Shown here: positions 1 through 4,991 of the stretch, piece by piece
How the letters are laid out: each line of letters begins with the position of its first letter
Numbering within the stretch: the stretch's first letter is position 1
DNA from: Planctomycetota bacterium
Lineage (GTDB): Bacteria; Planctomycetota; Phycisphaerae; WQYP01
Length of the DNA: 5,196 nt
Direction: 5' to 3'
Assembly: GCA_021816165.1 (NCBI GenBank)
Contig: JAKAYZ010000235.1
Location: 1 to 5,196 of the forward strand
Position numbers and translations under genes: made by a program
Notes under the pieces: model-generated
Seen by the model: only the letters and a program-made list of their open reading frames with translations
Told to the model about the DNA's origin: nothing
Databases searched by the model: none

Positions 1-298
1 GGAGGCAATAGATGCCATGGGTCTCGATGACCTGGATCGTCGATTTATGCGGGTGCTGGCACGCGACTATGAAGGTGGTCCCGCTGGGCTGGAAGCTCTG
101 GCCGCCACCATGGGTGAAGAGGCGGATACTCTGGAGGATGTGGTGGAGCCGTTCTTGTTACAAATTGGCTTTTTGCGGCGAACTCCCAAAGGCCGACAAT
201 TGACGGCCGCTGGCTTCACCCATATTCACTTAAAGCCACCATCCCCGCCCCCAACCTCCAAACCGCCCACACTCTTTCCGTCGTCCGGATCGCCCTGA
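1..298 (+). CDS. ruvB: Holliday junction branch-migration ATPase RuvB, C-terminal part (5' truncated by window edge)
   Basis: RuvB is the hexameric AAA+ motor that, with RuvA, drives Holliday-junction branch migration in recombinational repair. Only the C-terminal winged-helix DNA-binding domain is present; reading is open from base 2 with no start. Visible family signatures are GLDDLDRRFMRVL, then GGPAGLEALAATMGEE, then the D-T-L-E-D-V-V-E-P-F-L-L-Q-I-G-F-L-R-R-T-P-K-G-R block, which is nearly invariant in RuvB. After the usual end of the domain the protein runs on for about 25 residues in a Pro/Ser/Thr-rich tail (KPPSPPPTSKPP) to the TGA at 296-298. The gene converges on ptsH with a 69-base spacer in which I find no convincing hairpin-plus-T-run terminator. 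Identity is near certain from the motifs; the ATPase part lies outside the window. Confidence 0.94.
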   Translation, partial: EAIDAMGLDDLDRRFMRVLARDYEGGPAGLEALAATMGEEADTLEDVVEPFLLQIGFLRRTPKGRQLTAAGFTHIHLKPPSPPPTSKPPTLFPSSGSP

Positions 299-367
299 AT
301 GACTCTACCTGGTGCGCGTCGTCGCGGTACCCCTGGCCAGCACCGTGAAGATGCTACCCGTTTGTCA

Positions 368-631
368 TCAATCCTCGCCAAAGTGTGCATTGACCAGTTG
401 TTCCAGAGCATCCAGCGCTCCAGCTGCGTCCTCGCCGTCGGCTTCCAGCTTAAGGCCCGTGCCTTCGGTGGCGGCCAGCATCATCATGTGCATGATGCTC
501 TTGCCATCCACACACTGGTCCCCTTTCCACACGCGAATGCTGCTGTGGAATTGATTGGCCAAGTCCACAAATTGCATGGCCGGTCGGGCGTGCAAACCCA
601 GTTTGTTTCTGATTGTTATGAGCCGGTCCAT
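368..631 (-). CDS. ptsH: Phosphocarrier protein HPr
   Basis: HPr passes phosphate from enzyme I to EIIA proteins in the cytoplasmic phosphotransferase system. The 87-residue product has the normal family length. The active-site block is KLGLHARPA with the phospho-accepting His at residue 14. A second conserved block, VDGKSIM, places a serine at residue 45, equivalent to the Ser46 phosphorylated by HPr kinase in Firmicutes and many other bacteria, so a regulatory role besides transport is likely (inference). The frame is open upstream to an ATG at 736, which would add 35 residues and overlap the EIIA gene. I chose the ATG at 631 because the family starts a few residues before the first beta strand and an AGGA lies just upstream, although only 3 bases away. 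It follows the EIIA gene by 61 bases and is probably the last gene of that operon; enzyme I is not in the window. Confidence 0.93.
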   Translation of the reverse strand: MDRLITIRNKLGLHARPAMQFVDLANQFHSSIRVWKGDQCVDGKSIMHMMMLAATEGTGLKLEADGEDAAGALDALEQLVNAHFGED

Positions 632-692
632 GGATCCTGCGTTAATACATTCTCTGGTTATGTGGTCTAGCAATATGCCTGCTTGGCCACGG

Positions 693-1178
693 TTATGTAA
701 TCTTGCGGACAGCGGCGGCCTGATCCACTTCGGCAATCAGGTCCATCGTTTCCTCCCGGGTGGAGGCCTGCCGCAGAAAGCGACGAAACGAATCCTGCTG
801 GAGATGACGAAAAATAATCTCCATCGCTTCAAGGTGCGATTCCGGAGTTTCCGGCGGGGAAAGTAATAGTACCACCGTATAGACCGGCGCGTCGTCGAGG
901 GAAAAAAAATTGATGCCTTCCGTGCTGCGCCCAATGGTTGCGACACGCTGCCTTATAGCAGGATGCTTCGCATGGGGCACGGCTACGCCCTTGCCAAAGC
1001 CGGTGCTGCCGTGTTTTTCCCTATCCATCAAGGCTTTCGTAATGGACACGATTTGATCCGCCGGGATGGTGCCTGTCTGCACCAGCGCTTCAACCAGCTC
1101 GCGGATGGCACCCTCACGCTCGGTAGCCTTGATTTGCGGCACAATGGCATCTTTGACAATTAAATCAGCAAGCTTCAT
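693..1178 (-). CDS. ptsN: PTS EIIA type-2 domain protein (PtsN/fructose family)
   Basis: A stand-alone EIIA of the fructose/mannitol/nitrogen family, 161 residues, which accepts phosphate from HPr or NPr. The phosphorylated histidine is His69 in GKGVAVPHAK, preceded by the typical REKHGSTGFG; the second conserved histidine is His115 in SPPETPESHLEAM. No EIIB or EIIC domain is fused, so a regulatory PtsN-like role is more likely than direct sugar transport (inference). The ATG at 1178 is supported by GAGG five bases upstream. Adjacency to hpf on one side and HPr on the other resembles the hpf-ptsN neighbourhood of Proteobacteria, but rpoN is absent here. The product could also be described simply as an EIIA-Fru family protein; the choice of PtsN rests on its stand-alone form and neighbours. 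Confidence 0.91.
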   Translation of the reverse strand: MKLADLIVKDAIVPQIKATEREGAIRELVEALVQTGTIPADQIVSITKALMDREKHGSTGFGKGVAVPHAKHPAIRQRVATIGRSTEGINFFSLDDAPVYTVVLLLSPPETPESHLEAMEIIFRHLQQDSFRRFLRQASTREETMDLIAEVDQAAAVRKIT

Positions 1179-1287
1179 AACAACCTCGAAACAGGCCCTT
1201 CACACGGATAACCATTTAACGCACCAGGAACCGCATGACCCGCCGTGTCAGCCCACGTCCGCAGGGTGTTCGCCGTCTTTCGGTATT

Positions 1288-1309
1288 GCAAGCTTCGCCG
1301 GGGGCTTGC
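1288..1309. other. Inverted repeat just downstream of hpf
   Basis: GCAAGC at 1288-1293 pairs exactly with GCTTGC at 1304-1309 around a 10-base loop, a few bases after the hpf stop. No T-run follows on the minus strand, so it is not a standard intrinsic terminator. It could be an mRNA-stability or attenuation element in the 135-base hpf-EIIA spacer, which otherwise holds nothing I recognise apart from the EIIA ribosome-binding site. Confidence 0.3.
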
Positions 1310-1313
1310 CACG

Positions 1314-1622
1314 TTATGCGTTCGGATGCTTACGGTTCCGAAAGCGCTCCTTATGGTCGGTGAGTTGGCGCTCCAACTTATGCACCGCCTGATCAATGCA
1401 CGCATAAAGGTCTTCGCCCACGCACGTGCCGACAAACATGTTGCGATGTTCCGCACTGACGAGAATTTCAACGCCTTTTTGCTTGTCGGCATTGCCATCA
1501 AGGATCACCTCGATTTCCTTGATCAGATCATAATGTTTGAGCAGTTTTTGGACTTTTTCCTGAGCATGCTCTTTAATTGTCGCCGTTACGTCTAAATGGC
1601 GCCCCGTCACCGTAATAATCAC
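1314..1622 (-). CDS. hpf: Ribosome hibernation-promoting factor, short form (HPF/YfiA family)
   Basis: HPF/YfiA proteins bind the 30S decoding centre in slow growth and inactivate or dimerise ribosomes. The 102-residue protein starts with the family pattern ITVTGRHLDVTATIKEHAQEK and continues through KLLKHYDLIKEIEVILD to the C-terminal helix EDLYACIDQAVHKLERQL, followed by a basic tail HKERFRNRKHPNA. It has only the N-terminal S30AE domain and lacks the extra dimerisation domain of long HPF (about 180 residues). The start is a GTG at 1622, chosen because the protein aligns from its first beta strand and AGGAG lies 8 bases upstream. That GTG overlaps the TGA of the 79-codon ORF upstream (GTGA). 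It probably forms an operon with the EIIA gene and ptsH downstream, linking ribosome dormancy to PTS signalling (inference). Confidence 0.93.
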   Translation of the reverse strand: MIITVTGRHLDVTATIKEHAQEKVQKLLKHYDLIKEIEVILDGNADKQKGVEILVSAEHRNMFVGTCVGEDLYACIDQAVHKLERQLTDHKERFRNRKHPNA

Positions 1623-1858
1623 CAGTTTTGCTCCTGAAAAATAGCGGCAGCACCGATACCGGTACCGGCCGGTGCATCGGCGAATCTTCTTTGGATAAAG
1701 TATCTTGGGTTGGCATCAGCGTCAACCGTAGCGGCTTTGGGCGTGGGCGCTGGCGAAGCTTTTTTGAGGTAGTAATATTTGGTTGGATCTCCGGCAGTGC
1801 AAAATTGTAAACCTGCTGCCGCCAGTGTTCTGGTAGCGACTTTAGCGGGAGTTATCAT
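1619..1858 (-). CDS. Possible small protein overlapping the hpf start, unknown function
   Basis: An open frame of 79 codons from an ATG at 1858 to a TGA that shares GTGA with the hpf start, the arrangement expected for translational coupling. I do not recognise the product. It is Ala/Pro-rich in the middle (KKASPAPTPKAA), has an aromatic cluster GDPTKYYYLKK around residues 23-33, and a basic stretch RYFIQRRF near residue 53; there is no signal peptide or membrane segment. No clear Shine-Dalgarno precedes the ATG, the codon mix (several AGA, mixed third positions) differs somewhat from its neighbours, and an imperfect hairpin (1653-1680, CCGATACCGG against CCGGTGCATCGG) lies inside it. It could simply be the leader of hpf. 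If it is not a gene, 1623-1994 is a 372-base non-coding stretch whose only other clear element is the hairpin at 1946-1985. Confidence 0.35.
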   Translation of the reverse strand: MITPAKVATRTLAAAGLQFCTAGDPTKYYYLKKASPAPTPKAATVDADANPRYFIQRRFADAPAGTGIGAAAIFQEQNW

Positions 1859-1945
1859 GGGCCATGGCGGGAGCGTCCGTGCCCAAGCGGATGTTGCACC
1901 ACGGTCACGGTTGCCACGCCCCAGCCCCAGACGTTTAAATTAAGA

Positions 1946-1985
1946 TCACCGGCGTGATGTCTCACTTCTTCCTGCAGGCCGGTGA
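1946..1985 (-). terminator. Probable terminator hairpin of the LysM gene
   Basis: TCACCGGC at 1946-1953 pairs perfectly (8 bp) with GCCGGTGA at 1978-1985; inside the loop GTGA and TCAC can form a second small stem. Read on the minus strand it begins about 10 bases after the LysM stop and is followed by TCTTAATTT, a moderately T-rich tail. The long loop and interrupted T-run make it a weak intrinsic terminator candidate. The rest of the spacer to 1859 shows no recognisable promoter. Confidence 0.4.
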
Positions 1986-1994
1986 ACACTTACC

Positions 1995-2876
1995 CTACAA
2001 AGACCTGGCAATACGCAATATCTGGCCGACTCGCAAATCGCGTGCACTGCGAATGTGGTTTTCCCGCATGATTTGCTTGATAGCCGTGTGAGAACTTGCA
2101 CCGAAAATTCTGCGGGCGATGGAATAAAGGGTGTCGCCGGCGCGAACTTTATAGGTCATAACGCGAGTACTGGCAGTTCCTTGGTGGGCAGTGGGGGAGG
2201 GGGATAAATTGGTTGTCGCGGTGGGAACCGGTACGGTGCCCAGCGAGATGGCGGCCATTTGGGTCAGATGAATTTGGCCGGAAGCCGGCACTGCCGGTAT
2301 GGTGAGGGTTTCTCCAATCTGCAGCATCGACTTGGTGGAGGATAGTTTTCCGGGGTTTGCACGAACGATCATCGCCAATTGAGTCGGCCCCACCTGATGA
2401 TAGAATCGGTTGGCAATGCGCCACAGCGTGTCGCCGGCCTTAACCGTGTACTGTGTCGATGTTTTCGGGTGGACGCTGAGAATCGGCTGGCTGGCATTGC
2501 TCAGCACCGACACCGGTGCACCGGTTGTGGGAACCAAGGCCGAAGCCTGTCCCATGGTGCCCACCGCGACGGATGGCTGCGTTGCCGAAAAGGCAGCACT
2601 GGCCTGGCGCTGGGATGCGGTGGGCAACTCTTCTGTCAGAGCAGATGGAACTGTGGTTGGACTTTGTCCGTTGGAATTGGATTGTAAGGCCGGTGGAATA
2701 ATCGCCGTTCCGGCAGGAGAGATAATTTGTCGGCGGAAATTGCTGCCCAAACTTCGCAGACCGGGAGTTTGAATTGCCGGGGCGGCGCGGGAGCTTAGGT
2801 ATCGTGAAATAAGCATGCCAATCGCAACAATCAACAGCAATCCGGTAATCAGGCCAAACTTGGTTTCGCGGTTCAT
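1995..2876 (-). CDS. Membrane-anchored protein with two LysM domains
   Basis: A 293-residue bitopic protein. Residues 7-23 form one hydrophobic helix (GLITGLLLIVAIGMLI) flanked by basic residues, with no cleavage-site motif, so it is probably a signal anchor. Residues 30-140 are a low-complexity Ser/Thr/Pro/Ala linker. The first LysM domain (about 143-194) starts YTVKAGDTLWRIANRFY and ends IGETLTIP. The second (about 242-290) starts YKVRAGDTLYSIARRIFG and ends VGQILRIA. LysM domains bind N-acetylglucosamine in peptidoglycan, so the protein probably tethers the inner membrane to the wall or helps a wall enzyme; no catalytic domain is present. I chose the ATG at 2876 over one four codons upstream because GGAG sits 6 bases before it. 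The gene follows rsmH by 111 bases, the slot usually held by ftsL. Specific function is unknown. Confidence 0.88.
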   Translation of the reverse strand: MNRETKFGLITGLLLIVAIGMLISRYLSSRAAPAIQTPGLRSLGSNFRRQIISPAGTAIIPPALQSNSNGQSPTTVPSALTEELPTASQRQASAAFSATQPSVAVGTMGQASALVPTTGAPVSVLSNASQPILSVHPKTSTQYTVKAGDTLWRIANRFYHQVGPTQLAMIVRANPGKLSSTKSMLQIGETLTIPAVPASGQIHLTQMAAISLGTVPVPTATTNLSPSPTAHQGTASTRVMTYKVRAGDTLYSIARRIFGASSHTAIKQIMRENHIRSARDLRVGQILRIARSL

Positions 2877-2987
2877 AAAACACTCCATGTAAGTTCAGGA
2901 TGCTGCCACTCCATTGGGCATCATCTCATCATCTGATATATGACCGCCGTCTGCGGCTCGCGGCCATCGAGCCTTAACCAGCCACCA

Positions 2988-3926
2988 TTACTGTGGTGAC
3001 ACCCCGGCCCATGCAACAAATTCCGCCGCCCTCAGGCGGGCACTGTGGCAACGGGGATTCGTTTGTATCTCCATTTCCTCCGGCATCACGGGTTTTTTGG
3101 TAAGTACCCGGCATTTGTTCTCCGCTTGCCATGCCAGCATCGCATGCTTAACCAGCCGGTCTTCGCCGGAATGAAAACTGATAAAAGCGGCTCGCCCGCC
3201 TTGGTTTATGATTTGCGGCACCTGGCCCAACAAGGTACTAAGATTGTCAAGTTCCGCGTTAACGGCCATGCGCAGGGCCTGAAAGGTTTTTGTGGCTGGA
3301 TCAATTTTATGGCGGCCAAACTCCGAGGGAACCACCTGTCGCACCAATTCGGCCAGTTGCCCAGTGGTGGTAATGGGGGTCGTCTGGCGAACCTGCGCAA
3401 TACGTCGGGCAATTCGTCGGGACCAGCGTTCCTGCGCCAGGGTAAAAAGCATATCAGCCAATTCCTTTTCCGGAAGTTTGGCAATCAGGTCGGCGGCGGT
3501 GGTAGTAAGATCGGGGTCCAAACGCATATCCAGCGGTGCATCGACCGAAAAGCTTAAGCCATGGCTACCTTGCGTCAGCTGATTGGTGGAAACGCCCAAA
3601 TCTGCCAAGACCAGATCCACACCCGATACGCCCGCCGCTTGCAGCACTTCTCCGGCTTGGGCAAAATTAGCCTGAAAATAGCGGCAGCTTTCGCGCCATT
3701 GCCCCAACCGTTTACGGGCATAAGCAAGATTGTCAGGATCTACGTCCACGCACAACACCAAGCCCCCCGGCATTACCGCTTGTGCCAAAGCCAACGCATG
3801 ACCGCCACGCCCGGCAGTACAATCGAGTGCCACCTGACCCTGGCGCGGTGAAAGTAACTTCATCACGGCATTCAGGAGTACCGGCTCGTGACCATGATCC
3901 GGAACATCCATACAGTCGGTGACCAT
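2988..3926 (-). CDS. rsmH: 16S rRNA (cytosine-1402-N4)-methyltransferase RsmH (MraW)
   Basis: RsmH adds the N4-methyl group to C1402 of 16S rRNA in the 30S P site using S-adenosylmethionine. Counting from the ATG at 3926 (312 residues, the usual size) I see HGHEPVLLNAV (11-21), the SAM loop DCTAGRGGHA (35-44; commonly DGTxGxGGHS), acidic Asp61-Asp63 after strand 2, ADLGVSTNQL (108-117), GLSFSVDAPLDMRLD (123-137), ISFHSGEDRLVKH (249-261; usually FHSLEDR) and NPRCHSARLRAAE (290-302). Start choice is uncertain: TTG 3929, ATG 3926 and ATG 3911 are in frame, none has a good Shine-Dalgarno, and ATG 3911 gives the most family-typical N-terminus. A TATGAT at 3934-3929 could be a -10 box, which would favour 3911 with a very short leader, but no good -35 accompanies it. 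The terminator downstream of mraZ suggests an independent promoter. Confidence 0.95.
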   Translation of the reverse strand: MVTDCMDVPDHGHEPVLLNAVMKLLSPRQGQVALDCTAGRGGHALALAQAVMPGGLVLCVDVDPDNLAYARKRLGQWRESCRYFQANFAQAGEVLQAAGVSGVDLVLADLGVSTNQLTQGSHGLSFSVDAPLDMRLDPDLTTTAADLIAKLPEKELADMLFTLAQERWSRRIARRIAQVRQTTPITTTGQLAELVRQVVPSEFGRHKIDPATKTFQALRMAVNAELDNLSTLLGQVPQIINQGGRAAFISFHSGEDRLVKHAMLAWQAENKCRVLTKKPVMPEEMEIQTNPRCHSARLRAAEFVAWAGVSPQ

Positions 3927-3944
3927 CAATCATATTAAGAGGCC

Positions 3945-3978
3945 GGCACGCACTTTTCACAAAAGCGATTGTCGTGCC
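3945..3978. other. Stem-loop in the rsmH upstream region
   Basis: GGCACG at 3945-3950 pairs with CGTGCC at 3973-3978, and CTTTT at 3953-3957 pairs with AAAAG at 3961-3965 inside it. It lies between the mraZ terminators and the rsmH start, so it would be in the 5' leader of rsmH if transcription begins upstream of it. No known riboswitch pattern is recognised. Confidence 0.4.
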
Positions 3979-3984
3979 TCTAAA

Positions 3985-4012
3985 AGCGGTGTTAACGCAC
4001 CGCTCATTTTTT
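3985..4012. terminator. Bidirectional-looking intrinsic terminator hairpin
   Basis: AGCGGTG at 3985-3991 pairs exactly with CACCGCT at 3998-4004 around TTAACG. On the plus strand the stem is followed by CA and six T. On the minus strand it is followed by TTTTAG. There is no plus-strand gene immediately to its left, so on present evidence it most likely backs up the minus-strand terminator beside it, although the better T-run is on the plus strand. Confidence 0.5.
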
Positions 4013-4052
4013 AAAAAGGGCGGGGACATGATCGGCCTGCATGTCCCCACCC
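4013..4052 (-). terminator. Strong intrinsic terminator downstream of mraZ
   Basis: CATGTCCCC at 4040-4048 and GGGGACATG at 4022-4030 form a perfect 9-bp stem. One C/A mismatch and three more G-C pairs (4018-4020 with 4050-4052) extend it. Read on the minus strand, the stem is followed directly by TTTTT (4013-4017) and then six A. This is a textbook intrinsic terminator for transcripts coming from mraZ and would cut rsmH off from the mraZ promoter. Confidence 0.65.
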
Positions 4053-4108
4053 GCCGTCCGTGGCTCTACGATGCCCCTTCCTGGAGCAAAGTCACTGCTT
4101 GTATTTGA

Positions 4109-4138
4109 CCGATAGAAGCCTTAACATGGCGTTATCGG
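4109..4138. other. Interrupted stem-loop
   Basis: CCGATA at 4109-4114 pairs with TATCGG at 4133-4138, and GCC at 4118-4120 with GGC at 4128-4130 across a small internal loop. It directly abuts the next hairpin (4142-4171), so the two could stack. Confidence 0.5.
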
Positions 4139-4141
4139 CCT

Positions 4142-4171
4142 GGGGCTAACAGCGCTATGTCTGATAGCCCC
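4142..4171. other. Stem-loop with 7-bp outer stem
   Basis: GGGGCTA at 4142-4148 pairs exactly with TAGCCCC at 4165-4171; after an A/A mismatch CAG pairs with CTG, leaving the loop CGCTATGT. On the plus strand TTAATT follows, too weak to call a terminator. Confidence 0.55.
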
Positions 4172-4189
4172 TTAATTCGCAGAGGAAGT

Positions 4190-4219
4190 GGTCGGCAGCC
4201 CGTCCGTGGGCTGCCGACC
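4190..4219. other. Perfect 12-bp inverted repeat with six-base loop
   Basis: GGTCGGCAGCCC at 4190-4201 and GGGCTGCCGACC at 4208-4219 are exact complements around GTCCGT (ACGGAC on the minus strand). It is the longest uninterrupted stem in the window. There is no T-run on either side, so it is not an ordinary terminator. The ten bases CCGTCCGTGG spanning its loop recur exactly at 4054-4063. Confidence 0.7.
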
Positions 4220-4282
4220 CTTCGTGCCCTAGTCAGGTTGGGAAGCGAACATCCATGCAGCCTCATCAACCTAAATTTCATA

Positions 4283-4298
4283 GAGCGATCCGTCGCTC
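4283..4298. other. Tight 6-bp hairpin with CGGA tetraloop (minus)
   Basis: GAGCGA at 4283-4288 pairs with TCGCTC at 4293-4298 around a four-base loop, TCCG on the plus strand and CGGA on the minus strand. With the closing A it presents ACGGA. Confidence 0.5.
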
Positions 4299-4310
4299 CG
4301 GTGTTGGCAA

Positions 4311-4338
4311 CCGCCGAACCGATCCATGGTTACGGCGG
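4311..4338. other. 10-bp stem-loop with ATGGA loop (minus)
   Basis: CCGCCG at 4311-4316 and AACC at 4317-4320 pair with GGTT at 4328-4331 and CGGCGG at 4333-4338, leaving one bulged base at 4332. The loop is ATGGATC when read on the minus strand. Confidence 0.55.
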
Positions 4339-4398
4339 TACAGTTGGCGGAATTCGCATCATTCCGGCGGCGTCCTGCCACCCATGCGATTCCAAAGT

Positions 4399-4914
4399 TC
4401 AGGCTCCCATTGCTTGGCTCCCGCTACTGCGGGTTTTATCAGAGTCACTGTCGGCTTGCCGCTCCTTCCAGTCGTCTACGTTCCATATTTCGATGACCTC
4501 GCCCACGCCGGCCACCGTCACAGTGTTCCCCAAAAACGCCTTATCTCTGGGTCCGGTTTTGGATTTTCGCTCCGTCAGCCAGTCTGTGGGCAGCGTTACC
4601 CGCGGCTGGGGCACCTTGATTTCAAGCGGCTTGAACTTGGAGAAGAAAACTTCCCCGAATTGGTCCCGTTCATCGTCGCTGGTAAATTCGGCCATAAGCC
4701 GGCTGGCCCGCTCATGCAAAACTTCGTAACGCAACAGCTTCACAAACCTGAGTGTCCGTCCATTGCTTATAACTCGCTTGGCTGCCTCCGCGTAAAGCGT
4801 GTCGGGCTGGGCGGTGTTTTTGAGCATGTTGTACATGATGCTTGGAATGGCGATGCGCCCACCATCGTCAATAACGTGGTCTTGGGCACCCGAGAAATAC
4901 ACCTTGGTATCCAT
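4399..4914 (-). CDS. mraZ: Transcriptional regulator MraZ
   Basis: MraZ is a ring-forming DNA-binding protein built from two SpoVT-AbrB-like repeats that in other bacteria represses its own division and cell-wall cluster. Counting from the ATG at 4914 (171 residues, against about 145-150 usually), repeat 1 is at 8-27 (FSGAQDHVIDDGGRIAIPSI) with the DxxxR motif at Asp16-Arg20. Repeat 2 is at 96-112 (PLEIKVPQPRVTLPTDW), where the Arg is kept (Arg105) but the Asp position holds Val101. The family-typical ending GEVIEIWNVDDWKE (138-151) follows, then a Ser/Asp-rich polar tail. ATG 4914 was preferred over the upstream TTG 4935 because GGA lies 6 bases before it and the domain starts soon after. 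Upstream lie GGG boxes fitting autoregulation; downstream, rsmH is 472 bases away behind a terminator. Divergent sequence, but the order mraZ-rsmH supports the call. Confidence 0.88.
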   Translation of the reverse strand: MDTKVYFSGAQDHVIDDGGRIAIPSIMYNMLKNTAQPDTLYAEAAKRVISNGRTLRFVKLLRYEVLHERASRLMAEFTSDDERDQFGEVFFSKFKPLEIKVPQPRVTLPTDWLTERKSKTGPRDKAFLGNTVTVAGVGEVIEIWNVDDWKERQADSDSDKTRSSGSQAMGA

Positions 4915-4991
4915 CGCAATTCCGAACCGAGCCAAGAGTCCCTTTTTGCCAAGCGGGAATCACCAGAGTTTCCCACGCTTGCACTACTCAC

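Larger units (their letters stand above)
4013..4398 (-). ncRNA. Candidate structured RNA with GGA-loop hairpins (mraZ 3' UTR or separate sRNA)
   Basis: The 386 bases after the mraZ stop hold no plausible gene but many stem-loops. On the minus strand six have GGA in the loop. From 5' to 3' these are 4367-4381 (loop AGGAC), 4311-4338 (loop ATGGATC), 4283-4298 (loop CGGA, preceded by A), 4190-4219 (loop ACGGAC), 4073-4087 (loop AGGAA) and a weak 3-bp one at 4053-4064 (loop ACGGAC). Two more stems, at 4142-4171 and 4109-4138, lack GGA, and the series ends in the terminator hairpin with five T. Repeated GGA-loop hairpins closed by an intrinsic terminator are the hallmark of CsrA/RsmA-sequestering RNAs such as CsrB and RsmZ. 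I see no convincing separate promoter, so it may be the 3' UTR of mraZ mRNA. The short stems could arise by chance; the 12-bp and 10-bp ones are solid. Confidence 0.35.

Noticed and set aside
299..367. Terminator between convergent ruvB and ptsH
   Set aside because: Only a weak interrupted stem (GGT/ACC with CGCG/CGCG at about 312-332) and no T-run on either strand.
632..736. N-terminal extension of HPr from an ATG at 736
   Set aside because: It would overlap the EIIA gene, and the extra 35 residues do not belong to the HPr fold; the ATG at 631 gives the normal length.
1797..1835. Possible sigma-54 promoter for hpf (GG and TTGCA on the minus strand)
   Set aside because: The distance between the GG and GC elements is 11 rather than 10 bases and the rest of the -24 box does not match.
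2955..2973. GGCTCG/CGAGCC hairpin between rsmH and the LysM gene
   Set aside because: A 6-bp stem with no T-run in the 111-base spacer; not enough to call a terminator, and no good promoter is visible there.
3045..3557. 170-codon plus-strand frame inside rsmH
   Set aside because: Antisense shadow of a well-supported rsmH with all its motifs.
4420..4437. CCCGC/GCGGG hairpin followed by TTTT on the plus strand, terminator-like
   Set aside because: It lies inside the mraZ coding region with only a 5-bp stem and there is no known plus-strand transcript to end.
4157..4729. 190-codon plus-strand open frame over the hairpin region and mraZ
   Set aside because: Mostly antisense to mraZ, low-complexity composition and no family signature; it also runs through the GGA-loop hairpins.
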